Below are positions 1 through 9,458 of a stretch of DNA of 64,000 bases, one piece after another. The first letter of the stretch is position 1; each line of letters begins with the position of its first letter. Location of the stretch: the NCBI RefSeq assembly GCF_024449025.1, contig NZ_JAHLKM010000007.1, forward strand, positions 64,405 through 128,404, written 5' to 3'. The stretch is from Natronomonas aquatica (GTDB lineage Archaea > Halobacteriota > Halobacteria > Halobacteriales > Haloarculaceae). The notes below the pieces were generated by a model, which saw only the letters and a program-made list of their open reading frames with translations, did not search any database and was not told where the DNA came from. The position numbers and the translations under genes are program-made.

Positions 1-829
1 ACGATTCGGATCTGTTCGTTCCGATATCCCCTCACTCGGGCAGAAAAATCGCGCGGTGTCGGTCGATTTGGGTTCTGGTCCGCCGTCCGACTGTCTCTCC
101 CCCAATATATAAATCATATGCTGCTATATCAATACTGCTGCGGCAGTTCGTTCGTCAGGCGGGGACGACAACCGTCGTTTCAGCTGGCATCCTTGACAGG
201 CGGATACGACTGGGAGCCTCGAGGGCCTCACACGCTGGCAGCGTTTCGTTTCCCCCGAGTCTGAGGAAGGCCCGTATCTGATAGTAGCCGAATCTGACCG
301 AGGTGGTTAAGCACTGGATAACCGAGGTATTCACTATCCTACCTTTCTACATATATTTGTTCTGTAATCTTGGCTTAGGTATATTCGGTATTAACAATAT
401 TCGCTAAATTATCTAATTAGTGTATATTATACTGGCTGATACAAAGCTATTTCAGCTTATATTTCAGATATATTCTGAACTATCCTTGTATTGACTCTAT
501 ACAATAAAACGCCAGAAGATCTATGTAGTATGAAAAGTCGAAAAATCGTATCGTTTGCATGGACTTATAATCCGTCCGTTGCCAGATCTCCTCTGGCGTG
601 GAATGACTTTGAGTATAATAATTTTGATATATAAATCAAATATACTACTCATAATACACATACTTTTACACAGATACAAACATCGGACTCCATCACTGAA
701 ACGGGTACCCGCGTTTCATAATATCCCGTCATTACGCCCGCTGAGGCCCGTCTCCCCATAGCTGATAAACACTGTCGCATATGTAGGGTAGCTTTTATCA
801 GACTCCATTTCTACTGGACACGTGAGACG
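1..829. other. Gene-free AT-rich region
   Basis: No convincing gene is seen in these bases. The stretch from about 340 to 680 is much richer in A and T than the flanking genes and has many TATA-like runs, while bases 1-300 are GC-rich but carry no recognisable reading frame. A TATA-like run (ttttatc, about 793-799) lies about 30 bases ahead of the SMC-like gene start at 830. The short frames here have no family resemblance and look random. Confidence 0.6.
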
Positions 830-3196
830 ATGAACGATACGAATGGTGTGGCGGGAGAACGTCTCGAGAGGAGGCTGGATTCGGGGGCGGACGCACTCCA
901 GTCGGGCGAGGAGATGCAGGTCAGCATCGAGAACATCGGCGGGATCGCACACGCAGACCGCACGCTTACGCCGGGTATTACCCCGTTGGTCGGTGAAAAC
1001 GCGACGAACAGGACTTCGTTTTTGACTGCACTCATGGCCGGGCTCGGCAGCGAGCGCGACGATCTCGTATCAGTGAATACCGAAACGGAGCGTGACGAGG
1101 GTACGATCGAATTACACGTCGACGATAACACCTTCACGCGAGTTGTATCGACGGACGAGACGGGACGAACCGTGATGACCGGAAACCCGCTCGTAAAAGA
1201 AAGCGACACGGCCGAACTGCTCGATCTCTATGCGTTTCTACACGGCGAGAACGAGGTTCGGGAGACGGTCGAATCGAGCGGAGAGCTTTACGACGTTCTG
1301 ATGCGGCCCGTAGATACTGATAAAATCGAACGGGAAAAAAGCAATAGAAAGAAGCGTAGAGAGGACCTCGAACAGCAATTAGCCGAAATCGAAGAGGCCG
1401 AAGACGAGATCCTCGGGGTCGAGCGGAAGATCGAACGGAAACAGGAGCAACGTGAGACGCTGTGTAAAGAACGCGACGAGATCCAGGATCGGATCCAGTC
1501 ACTGGAAGACGATCTCAGTTCGGTGCGCAAACAGGAACGATCGGAAACCAGCGAGCAACTAGAAGACCTCGAAGAGAGCAGACGAAAGATCAAGGCGTCG
1601 ATCGCCGATTTGGAGGACGACAAAGCGAGACAGACTTCCCGCCTGAATCGGTTTGAGCAAGCACGTAAGCGTCAGCTAGAAGAATTACAGTCGCTGCTTG
1701 ATGACGCCGAGGAGGTCCTCCGTGACGGTCGAGAGGACTCCACCGAGTTAGAAGAGGCGCCGAGCGGTTCGAACGACCCGGACAGCCGTGCCGGAAAATA
1801 CCACAGTCATCTCGATACTCTGGTCACATCGCTACGAGGCGAGGTCGAGACGAGAAAACAAAAACAACGCGAGGTGGGGCGTGAGAAGCGCCAGATACAA
1901 CAGTTTCGGGCGAACGTCGACGATCTGATCGATGTGGCGGAACAAGCCGCCGACGAGGAGATCAAGCTACAAACCTTTGCCGAAGAGACGCTCTCTGACG
2001 ATGTTCTCGACGGGCCGATCACGATCACGGGCGGCACCTCAGAACCGGAGAACGATCGAGGGAATTCGAACACTCACCCCACTGACGAACTAACGGAGCC
2101 GGACGGATATTCAGGCGGCGGTTCCGGACAGTGTCCCGTGTGTGGGCAGCCGACCGAGGAGGGAATGATTAACGACGTAACGCGTCAGTACCAGTCGATA
2201 CGCACGGAGTTGACTGACGAAATACATCGGCTTGACGACAGGATCGACTCCCTCGAGGACGACATCACGACCGAGGAGAGACGAATAGACAGAATACGAG
2301 ATCTGAAGGAAGGGTTAGATAGCGTCCGGGGCGAACTGGCGGGATTGGACGGGAAGATCGAGGACGAAAGAGAAAAACTGGAAACGTATCGCGAACGCAT
2401 CGACGAGAAACGGGAGGAGCTAGAGGGGATCGAAACGAGACTGAACGAGATCGCACTGGAGGGAGACGCCGGTGTGGGTTCGGGTTCGAACGAGCGTAAA
2501 CAGGAGATCGAATCACTGCAGGAACAGATAAGCGCGTGCAACGAGCAACTCGGCGAAAAAAAGAGCGAAATAAACAACGTGGAGGCGGAACTCGAAACCC
2601 TCGAATCAGAGTGCGACGAGCTGCGATCCCGGATCGATCGAAAAGAACGCATCGAAACCGAGCTAGAGCAGGTAGAGCGGGAGTTGGACGATCTATTGGG
2701 GATCGTAAGCGAGAAAGAACACGCACTGACAGAACGGTTTAACGACCATATGGAACTGGTCGTCGATCGGCTCGGGTTCTCGAACGTAGAACGCGTCTGG
2801 ATCGAACACATAGAGAGTACCGCGAGGAACGGGACGAGCCTCGATAAAACAGGTCGGTTCGAGTTGCATATCGTCCGGAAACGCGAATCCGGGGCCACAT
2901 ACGAGTGTAAGCTACAGCATCTCTCGGAGAGCGAACGGACGGTGATCGGGCTGATCCTCGCGTTGACCGGATACCTGGTACACGATGTGGCTGACGTGTG
3001 TCCGGTGGTGGTTCTCGACAGTATCGAAATGATCGATGCGGAGCGGGTGACCGCCTTTCTCTCGGTACTCGAGGACCTGGTCGAAAGCCGGTGGAACCTC
3101 GTCGCGTTGCTCCCCGAATACGTAACCGATAGCACGGATGTTCTCGCCGAGGACGTACAGGAGTTTACCAGTCAGGGCGAGGTCACGATCCGGTAA
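830..3196 (+). CDS. Archaea-specific SMC-related protein with zinc hook
   Basis: A 788-residue protein with the Rad50/SMC layout: an ATPase-like head, a long charged coiled coil (about 155-390), a zinc hook CPVC at residues 435-438, a returning coil (about 450-660) and a C-terminal head half. I recognise it as the haloarchaeal SMC-related (Sph-like) family that is commonly encoded beside rdfA. The head is degenerate. The P-loop region reads VGENATNRTSF (about 54-64), without the invariant lysine. The signature-like LSESERT and a Walker-B-like VVVLDSIE are present near the end, but the usual DE is DS. The convergent neighbour is rdfA. The ATG at 830 is used; an inner ATG (residue 29) just before the conserved head is an alternative start. 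A role in cell shape or chromosome organisation is inferred from the neighbour. Confidence 0.85.
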   Translation: MNDTNGVAGERLERRLDSGADALQSGEEMQVSIENIGGIAHADRTLTPGITPLVGENATNRTSFLTALMAGLGSERDDLVSVNTETERDEGTIELHVDDNTFTRVVSTDETGRTVMTGNPLVKESDTAELLDLYAFLHGENEVRETVESSGELYDVLMRPVDTDKIEREKSNRKKRREDLEQQLAEIEEAEDEILGVERKIERKQEQRETLCKERDEIQDRIQSLEDDLSSVRKQERSETSEQLEDLEESRRKIKASIADLEDDKARQTSRLNRFEQARKRQLEELQSLLDDAEEVLRDGREDSTELEEAPSGSNDPDSRAGKYHSHLDTLVTSLRGEVETRKQKQREVGREKRQIQQFRANVDDLIDVAEQAADEEIKLQTFAEETLSDDVLDGPITITGGTSEPENDRGNSNTHPTDELTEPDGYSGGGSGQCPVCGQPTEEGMINDVTRQYQSIRTELTDEIHRLDDRIDSLEDDITTEERRIDRIRDLKEGLDSVRGELAGLDGKIEDEREKLETYRERIDEKREELEGIETRLNEIALEGDAGVGSGSNERKQEIESLQEQISACNEQLGEKKSEINNVEAELETLESECDELRSRIDRKERIETELEQVERELDDLLGIVSEKEHALTERFNDHMELVVDRLGFSNVERVWIEHIESTARNGTSLDKTGRFELHIVRKRESGATYECKLQHLSESERTVIGLILALTGYLVHDVADVCPVVVLDSIEMIDAERVTAFLSVLEDLVESRWNLVALLPEYVTDSTDVLAEDVQEFTSQGEVTIR

Positions 3197-3270
3197 CGAC
3201 AGGCCGGAATCCAATACACGTCCCGTCTATGATATCGGCCGGTAGTAGTCCGAATCGCCGACTTTCGGTG

Positions 3271-4032
3271 TCACGAGTGTCGTGACCGAGAGGATGATTC
3301 CGCTGTTGGTCCGTTTCCGGACGTCGTTTCGGATTCGGATTCGTCCGTATCGAGCGTCTCGCGATTCCCATCGGTCGGGAGATCGCGAGTGTGCTCGTCG
3401 CATTCGGTACAGCCCTGGTTGTCGATGTATTCGATCGCGGAGTGTCGGGCGCCGCATTTCGGACAGGAGACGTTGAACTCGACGAAGATTTCGGGGGTAG
3501 ATTCCGGCAAGAGATTTCGGTTCCGGAGCGGTTCGAACCGGTCCTGGAGGTAGCGAGCGTACTTGTCCCGCATCTCCCGGATCGTCTCGGTTTTTTTCGC
3601 CCGGGCTTGTTCCGCCGTTAGATCCGGCCGTTCGCGTGGTGACTCGGCCTCACGTTGTTCCTTCAGGTATGAATGGAGTGTGACATAACTCACGAGATCC
3701 TTCCTCAGCCTCTCGGGGTCGATATCGCTCTCGCTCAGCCAATTTTGGAACTCGACGACGTCGGTGGCGTTCACACGGTCGTGCTCGGTCGCATCGGACA
3801 CACCGGTCTTGAGGATCTGTGCGATCTTCTCCGGTGATTGGGTGACCGGGAGGTACCCGTCCGTTCTCCGTTCGATCGTTCGTTCGACGATCTTCGCGTT
3901 GAGCTCGGAAGTGAGTTCACGCACGGACTTTCGCCTGGCAGGATCTGGGTGTGTCCAGCGCCGTTCGAGTTCTTCTCCGTAGTCCCCGAGACCGTATTCC
4001 GAGAGAAGTTCACTGACTTTTTCACCGGCCAT
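3271..4032 (-). CDS. rdfA: Rod-determining factor RdfA
   Basis: A 253-residue protein of the RdfA family, known from Haloferax as a factor needed for rod-shaped cells. The N-terminus (SELLSEYGLGDYGEELERRW) and the central helical part are typical of the family. A zinc ribbon follows near residues 190-212, with CPKC and CTEC pairs. The last about 35 residues are a low-complexity Ser/Thr/Glu tail. The gene is convergent with the SMC-related gene, with 74 bases between the stops. RdfA homologues are often found next to such SMC-like genes, which supports a joint function. A 9-base-arm inverted repeat lies about 155 bases upstream. The biochemical activity is not known from the sequence. Confidence 0.85.
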   Translation of the reverse strand: MAGEKVSELLSEYGLGDYGEELERRWTHPDPARRKSVRELTSELNAKIVERTIERRTDGYLPVTQSPEKIAQILKTGVSDATEHDRVNATDVVEFQNWLSESDIDPERLRKDLVSYVTLHSYLKEQREAESPRERPDLTAEQARAKKTETIREMRDKYARYLQDRFEPLRNRNLLPESTPEIFVEFNVSCPKCGARHSAIEYIDNQGCTECDEHTRDLPTDGNRETLDTDESESETTSGNGPTAESSSRSRHS

Positions 4033-4185
4033 ACGCCTGTCTACGGAAGCTGGATTTGTTAAAGTACTGTTCGGTCGATCGGGAGAAATTCAATACCGTT
4101 ACGGACGATTCTAGGGAGGCTAAACAGTTCGAAACCAATTGACGACTACAGGGAAGGGAATGGTTTGGGGTGGCGGCATAGCAAC

Positions 4186-4207
4186 TTTAACAACTATGGT
4201 TGTTAAA
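4186..4207. promoter_or_regulatory. Inverted repeat upstream of rdfA
   Basis: Perfect 9-base arms TTTAACAAC and GTTGTTAAA are separated by TATG. It lies between the end of the ADP-ribosylglycohydrolase gene and the rdfA start. The sequence is AT-rich, without the GC stem of a usual terminator, so an operator for a dimeric regulator is the likelier reading. Confidence 0.5.
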
Positions 4208-4287
4208 ACTTAACTGTGGCCTCTAATGGGACATTTTCGAACCGAACTGTCGGCTCCCTCCTCCCGATCGGGAGACCGAGGTACCGC

Positions 4288-5379
4288 TCAGTCAGTATCG
4301 CCGAGTAATCGTTCGAGTTCCCCACGCCGGGTCGCGGCCTTTCGGTATTCGCTTTCGATCGAATCTTTCAGCCGATCGGCCATGGTCTCGAAATCCGCGT
4401 CGGGATCGTCCTCCAGTTCCTCGAAAAAGTCCCGGTTGCTCTCTTCACACTGCGTTTTCCAGCCAGTTCTGATCTCGGAAGCGCCGTGGAGGGCGCCAGC
4501 GATGCTTCCTGTAACCGTCGCGACGGCGTCGCTGTCACGGCCGTAGTTTACCCCCTCGATGATCGAACGGTTGACGTCCCCGTCACAGAGGGCAAGTATC
4601 GCAACGGCGGTCGGGACGGTCTCGATCGGGCTGGCGCTGAATAGCTCGCCTGCACCGTATCTCTCGCGATCCCACTGCACGCCCGGCCACTGCCAATCGA
4701 GAAACTGATCGTACAACGTTTCGACCAGCTCGTCGACCGACTGGGACGTTTCGGCGAATCCGAGCGCTATATCCATCCCGCGTTCGATGATACCTGTCGA
4801 CTGTTCCATCATCGTCCCGACGACAGATCCGATCGTGGCCTCCGGCGTAACCGCCTCGGCGATACCGGCCGCCACTGCCGCTGACGCGTGGCGATGGGGA
4901 CTCTCCTGCATCATCGATGCGATCGTCAGTCCGTCCTGGTAGGCCTGCTCGGGGTTGGCGGCGTTGACGATCCCGATCGGTGTAACGGCTCCGGTCATCT
5001 TGTTGTCCGGGATGGTGCCACGGCCGGTATCCCACGGGTTGACCCCGGCGCTTATCTTTTTGACCACGATCTCCTCGTTGATCCACACTCTGTCCGGATT
5101 GAGATGCTGTCGTAACACTTCGGCGAAGTCTGGGGGATACACGCGTCCCTCGGCCTCTACGACGGCCAAACAGAGATAGTGACGCAGTGCGGTATCGCTC
5201 GTGATCGAACCCGGATCTGTCTTCGAGTAGGGCATGTAGTACTGCTTGAACTCCTCGAGCGTCCCGTACTCCTCCTCGATGCGCTCGTGTGTCCACCCCT
5301 CGACTGGCGCCCCCAGGGCGTCTCCTACTGCTCCGCCGATGAGACAGCCGTAGACCGCGTCACCGAGAGTGTGTGTCAT
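4288..5379 (-). CDS. ADP-ribosylglycohydrolase family protein
   Basis: A 363-residue all-helical hydrolase of the DraG/ARH family, which removes ADP-ribose from proteins or nucleic acids using two magnesium ions. The N-terminal motif GGAVGDALGAPVEG and the C-terminal metal motif GRDSDAVATVTGS followed by GALHGA are clear. The usual TDDT element near residue 60 reads SDTA, so one metal-ligand position is altered. The ATG at 5379 begins MTHTLGDAVYG, the normal family start; an in-frame ATG at 5391 adds four residues. The substrate cannot be told. The IclR regulator gene follows upstream on the same strand, with a gap of about 100 bases. Confidence 0.85.
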   Translation of the reverse strand: MTHTLGDAVYGCLIGGAVGDALGAPVEGWTHERIEEEYGTLEEFKQYYMPYSKTDPGSITSDTALRHYLCLAVVEAEGRVYPPDFAEVLRQHLNPDRVWINEEIVVKKISAGVNPWDTGRGTIPDNKMTGAVTPIGIVNAANPEQAYQDGLTIASMMQESPHRHASAAVAAGIAEAVTPEATIGSVVGTMMEQSTGIIERGMDIALGFAETSQSVDELVETLYDQFLDWQWPGVQWDRERYGAGELFSASPIETVPTAVAILALCDGDVNRSIIEGVNYGRDSDAVATVTGSIAGALHGASEIRTGWKTQCEESNRDFFEELEDDPDADFETMADRLKDSIESEYRKAATRRGELERLLGDTD

Positions 5380-5482
5380 ACGAACGACCATACAGTGTGT
5401 TCACATAGTCGTTACGCCGACCGGGGCAGAAAGGCGGTGCGTTCGCATCGTGTTCAACGATATCGAACAGATTCGGGATGCT

Positions 5483-6277
5483 TCAATCGGTCTCGTTCAG
5501 ATTATCGCTTACAACCCGGGCCGTGTCCCTGACCCTGCTCGCGATCTCGTCGGAATGCCGTCGGGCCTTGGCGTGCATGTACGGATCCTCGATCTGACTG
5601 TCAACATTAGTGATACCGATCGCCCCGACGACGCCATCAGATGTATCGATGATCGGACTCGCGATACTCGCGATGCCCTCCTCGAATTCCTCAGAGCTAT
5701 ACGCGAACCCGACCTGCCGAACCGCGGATAGTCGATCCTCGAGGGCTTCCCTGGTGGTAATGGTACTTTCGGTACGTGCGGGGAGGCCGGATTCAGAGAT
5801 AACGGTATCGAGCGTCCCCTCGGACAGATAGGCGAGAATAGCCTGCCCGTACGCTGTACAGTGTAATTCAGCCTGCTTGCCGAGGGCCGTCGATAGACTC
5901 CCGATCTGTGAACCTTCCGAGCGGTATAGCCAGACGAGTTTGTTCCCCTGTTTGACCGCAGCATGGGCGACGCCGCCGATCTCCTCTGTGAGTTCGTCGG
6001 CTGGCTCCTCAACGATACCGCTGAGCCGATGTTTCCGGAGTGCGAGGTCACCGAAGCGCGCCATCCGGAGGCCGAGACGTAGCCCCTCCTCGTCGCGGAT
6101 CACGTATCGTCCCTGCTGTAACGTCTGTAAGTGATAGTGGACAGTACTCCGGGAGTACTCGACCTCGTTTGCGATGTCGGTAACGCTCGGCTTCTCGCTC
6201 TCCGCTATCGCGTCAATAATGTCGAACGCCTTCTGTGTCGATTTGATCTTCTTTTTCGATGTGTTATCACTGCCCAT
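5483..6277 (-). CDS. IclR family transcriptional regulator
   Basis: A 264-residue regulator. The N-terminal winged helix (about 15-75) includes STVHYHLQTLQQGRYV. The C-terminal effector-binding domain contains the family patterns TAYGQAILAYL and SIASPI. IclR proteins usually sense small metabolites and control catabolic genes. The start at 6277 (MGSDNTSKKK) is preferred to an in-frame ATG at 6307. The aldo/keto reductase gene lies just upstream on the same strand, so the two may be co-transcribed. Regulation of the reductase or the downstream ADP-ribosylglycohydrolase gene is an inference from position. Confidence 0.9.
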   Translation of the reverse strand: MGSDNTSKKKIKSTQKAFDIIDAIAESEKPSVTDIANEVEYSRSTVHYHLQTLQQGRYVIRDEEGLRLGLRMARFGDLALRKHRLSGIVEEPADELTEEIGGVAHAAVKQGNKLVWLYRSEGSQIGSLSTALGKQAELHCTAYGQAILAYLSEGTLDTVISESGLPARTESTITTREALEDRLSAVRQVGFAYSSEEFEEGIASIASPIIDTSDGVVGAIGITNVDSQIEDPYMHAKARRHSDEIASRVRDTARVVSDNLNETD

Positions 6278-6346
6278 GCTTGACGGTTGTACCTCCTCCG
6301 TAATCAAGCTACTGTGTTCTATACTGTTGATATCTTTCCGGGGCTA

Positions 6347-7339
6347 CTACTCGTGTCCGTCGATCCCTACGGGACCGTACGGCTCCTCGAGATACTCGAT
6401 GTCGCTATCGGAGAGATCGATCTCCAGCGCCGCGACTGCCTCTTCGAGATGCTCGACGCTGGTCGTTCCGATGATCGGCGCGTCGACGGCGTCCTGGTGT
6501 AAGAGCCACGCGAGGGAGATCTGTGCCATCGTCGCGTCCTTTCGGGTCGCGATCTCCTCGACACGTTCGTTGATCGTGTCGCCGCCGTTCGCACGGTACG
6601 TATCGATCCGGTCGGCAAAGCGGGTGTTGTCCATGTATTTGCCGCGGGTGGTTTCGATGAACTGCTCGTGTGGTCGGGTGAGATACCCGCGGGCCAGGGG
6701 ACTCCACGGGATAACGCCGATCCCCTCCCGGTTACAGAGCGGGATCATCTCCCGTTCCTCTTCGCGGTAGACGAGATTATAGTGGTTCTGCATCGAGACG
6801 AACCGTTCGAGTCCGAGCCGGTCGCTGGCGTGGAGCGCGCTGGCGAACTGATGTGCCCACTGGGACGACGTTCCGATGTATCGCACATCGTTCCGACGTA
6901 CGGCGTCGTTCAGCGCGCGAAGCGTCTCCTCGATCGGCGTCCCGTAATCCCACCGGTGGGTCTGGTAGAGATCGACTGTTTCCATACCGAGACGGCCGAG
7001 GCTGTTCCGGAGTTCCTGATCGACCGTCTTGCGCGAGAGCCCTGTCTCGTTGGGATGGGGATCCGACGAGACGGGGTTGTACACCTTCGTCGCCACGACC
7101 AATTCGTCGCGGTCGTACCCCTCGAGGGCGGTTCCCAGTACACGTTCGGATTCGCCCTCCGAGTACATGTTCGCGGTATCGAAGAAGTTGATACCCAGAT
7201 CGATCGCCCGTTCGATGATCGGAAAACTCTCCTCTTCGTCCAGTACCCAGTCCCGCCAGTCGCTCGATCCGAAGCTCATACAGCCGAGACAGATACGGCT
7301 GACTTCCATCCCGGTATCGCCGAGTGTCGTATACTCCAT
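6347..7339 (-). CDS. Aldo/keto reductase
   Basis: A 330-residue NADPH-dependent oxidoreductase with the (beta/alpha)8 barrel of the AKR superfamily. The N-terminus MEYTTLGDTGMEVSRICLG is standard. The catalytic Asp and Tyr lie in FFDTANMYSEGESE, the Lys in VVATKVYN and the His in LYQTHRWD. The C-terminal cofactor loop appears as PIIGTTSVEHLEEA. The length is normal for the bacterial-type family (YajO/general stress protein 69 group). The substrate is unknown. It is immediately upstream of the IclR gene on the same strand, which suggests joint expression. Confidence 0.9.
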   Translation of the reverse strand: MEYTTLGDTGMEVSRICLGCMSFGSSDWRDWVLDEEESFPIIERAIDLGINFFDTANMYSEGESERVLGTALEGYDRDELVVATKVYNPVSSDPHPNETGLSRKTVDQELRNSLGRLGMETVDLYQTHRWDYGTPIEETLRALNDAVRRNDVRYIGTSSQWAHQFASALHASDRLGLERFVSMQNHYNLVYREEEREMIPLCNREGIGVIPWSPLARGYLTRPHEQFIETTRGKYMDNTRFADRIDTYRANGGDTINERVEEIATRKDATMAQISLAWLLHQDAVDAPIIGTTSVEHLEEAVAALEIDLSDSDIEYLEEPYGPVGIDGHE

Positions 7340-7530
7340 ACCGGCCCGATCGAACGGGCGGATATTAATACGTTTGCTCAGCGATCCCTCCGGGAGTGCT
7401 TCGAACGGAGCCGACTTCGATGCGTGGGCGGTCGTCGGGTTCTCGTGTCTCCCGATTCGGATACGGGACGGGGCCGTCGCCCGCCCGATCGACAGGTGGT
7501 TATAAGTTCTTGGGAGTGGCTCACGGTGGT

Positions 7531-8031
7531 ATGGAACGATCCATCAGAAATGCGAGACCGGTATCGGCGGATTCGGCGTTCGTCTCGGAGATGTCGTATC
7601 TCGTCGGCGACGTCACCGTCGAGGAGGACGCGAGCGTGTGGCCGTTCGTCTGTTTACGCGGCGATGGAGGTGGTGTCAAGGTCGGCAAGGGAACGAACGT
7701 ACAGGAGTTCTCGATGATCCACGGCGCGACGCTCGGCGAAAACGTCACGGTCGGTCACAACGTCGTGGTCGATTACGCCGAGATCGGACACGATTCCCTC
7801 GTCGGGATCCACAGCGCCGTCCTCGAGGGGGCGACAGTCGAGCCGAACTGTCTCGTCGCGTCAGGTTGTCTCGTCAACCACGATCAGACGATCCCGGAAG
7901 GGCACATGGCATACGGTGTGCCCGCCGAAACGAAGCCGCTGACCGACGAACACCGGGAAGAAATCGAACGGATACAGGAACATTACGTCGAGTTGGGTGC
8001 GGAGTACAGGGAAGCGGGGACGCTCGAATAG
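7531..8031 (+). CDS. Gamma carbonic anhydrase family protein
   Basis: A 166-residue left-handed beta-helix protein built from hexapeptide repeats. The three metal-binding histidines expected for gamma carbonic anhydrases are visible in the segment VGHNVVVDYAEIGHDSLVGIHS. The N-terminus MERSIRNARPV and length match PaaY/YrdA-type relatives. Carbon dioxide hydration is possible but many family members have unknown activity. The start at 7531 is supported by a TATA element (gttataag, about 7499-7506) near -27, indicating a leaderless transcript. Confidence 0.88.
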   Translation: MERSIRNARPVSADSAFVSEMSYLVGDVTVEEDASVWPFVCLRGDGGGVKVGKGTNVQEFSMIHGATLGENVTVGHNVVVDYAEIGHDSLVGIHSAVLEGATVEPNCLVASGCLVNHDQTIPEGHMAYGVPAETKPLTDEHREEIERIQEHYVELGAEYREAGTLE

Positions 8032-8164
8032 CCGGTTCCTAACCCTCTATTCCCGGTTTTATTACCTAAGACCCGACACGAGCAATACGCTCCGGTTTAG
8101 ACTACCGATCAGAAACCACGAAGGCAAATCTTCTTTATACGGGGGCTCACAGACAGGAACGTAT

Positions 8165-9361
8165 ATGACACAAGGATCACTCGAGCATGTCACCGTTATC
8201 GACTTCTCTCGGTTTCGTGCAGGCCCCTGGTGTACGAACATCCTCGGTGAGCTCGGTGCCGAGGTAATCAAAGTCGAGCGACCGGGCGTCGGCGACGCGG
8301 AACGTCACAGCTTCCCCGAACAGGGAGGGATGGGGGTCAGCTTCATCCCCAGAAACCGAAACAAAAAGAGCGTCACGATCGACATGAAAACCGACGAGGG
8401 ACGACAACTCGTCGAGGATCTGATCGCCGAAGCGGATGTCCTCGTCGAGAACTTCAGCCTCGGTGTCCTCGAACGTCTGGGGCTCGGATACGAATACCTC
8501 TCCGAGGAGGTCAATCCGGGGCTCATCTACGCGTCGGTCAAGGGATACGGGGAGAAAGGCCCCTACAAGGACCGGAAGGGCGTCGATCTAGTCATGCAGG
8601 CGGAAGGGGGACTGATGAGTGTAACCGGAACCGAGGACGGTGAAGTCGTCAAGGTCGGACAGGCGATCGGCGATATCGGTGCCGGCCTGTTCACGACCAT
8701 CGGCATCCTCGCCGCGCTGAACCACCGCGAACGAACGGGCGAGGGACAGAAGGTCGAAACGAGCCTCTTCGGGACGATCGTCTCGTTCATGGAAGAGTAC
8801 CTTACGATGTACGGTATCAACGGCGAGAACCCCTACCCGCGCGGAACCCGCCATCAAACCGGCGTCCCGTACGAACTATTCGAGACCGCCGACGGACAGA
8901 TGGTCATCAACGTACCGGCTCGGCGCTGGCAGGAGTTCGCTACGGACGTACTCGAGGCGCCAGATCTCGCGGAGTACGATACACAACAGAAACGCCAGGA
9001 GAACTACGAGGAGATCATGACGGTCCTCCGGCCCACACTCAAAGAGCGGACGACCGATGAGTGGCGTGAGGTCCTCGATGAGATCGGGTGTCCGAACGGG
9101 CCGCTCAACGAGGTAAGCGACGTCGTCGAGCACCCACAGGCGAAAGAGCGCGGGTACGTCTTCGAGTACGACGACCCGAACATCGGTGAGGTGATGATGC
9201 ACGGCCATCCCTTCCATCTCTCCGAGACGCCCAAGAGCATCCGTTCGGGGCCGCCGCTTCTCGGTGAACACACCGGCTCCGTTCTGCGTGATAAACTCGG
9301 GCTCTCAGACGACGAACTACAGACGCTGCTCGAAGAGGACGCGATCGCCGGTGATATCTGA
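8165..9361 (+). CDS. CaiB/BaiF family CoA transferase
   Basis: A 398-residue family III CoA transferase that moves CoA between carboxylic acids. The N-terminal VTVIDFSRFRAGPWCTNILG and GAEVIKVERP motifs bind CoA. The catalytic aspartate is expected at GVDLVMQAEGG. RNKKSVTIDMK and NPGLIYASVKGYG are also typical. The start at 8165 follows a TATA-like sequence (about 8130-8138). An enoyl-CoA hydratase and a ThDP enzyme lie nearby, which suggests an acyl-CoA pathway, but the substrate (oxalate, carnitine, mesaconate or other) cannot be read from the sequence. Confidence 0.9.
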   Translation: MTQGSLEHVTVIDFSRFRAGPWCTNILGELGAEVIKVERPGVGDAERHSFPEQGGMGVSFIPRNRNKKSVTIDMKTDEGRQLVEDLIAEADVLVENFSLGVLERLGLGYEYLSEEVNPGLIYASVKGYGEKGPYKDRKGVDLVMQAEGGLMSVTGTEDGEVVKVGQAIGDIGAGLFTTIGILAALNHRERTGEGQKVETSLFGTIVSFMEEYLTMYGINGENPYPRGTRHQTGVPYELFETADGQMVINVPARRWQEFATDVLEAPDLAEYDTQQKRQENYEEIMTVLRPTLKERTTDEWREVLDEIGCPNGPLNEVSDVVEHPQAKERGYVFEYDDPNIGEVMMHGHPFHLSETPKSIRSGPPLLGEHTGSVLRDKLGLSDDELQTLLEEDAIAGDI

Positions 9362-9458
9362 CGCGCGGACACCACAGTATCGCCCCATCCGGGGACTACG
9401 AAGGACCGTTTCTGGATAACTGCCTCAGAATACCGGGGAAAAAGAGGGGGCGACGCCG

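Noticed and set aside
1..829. Replication origin in the AT-rich left end
   Set aside because: No Orc1/Cdc6 gene is nearby and no repeated origin-recognition-box motif could be made out.
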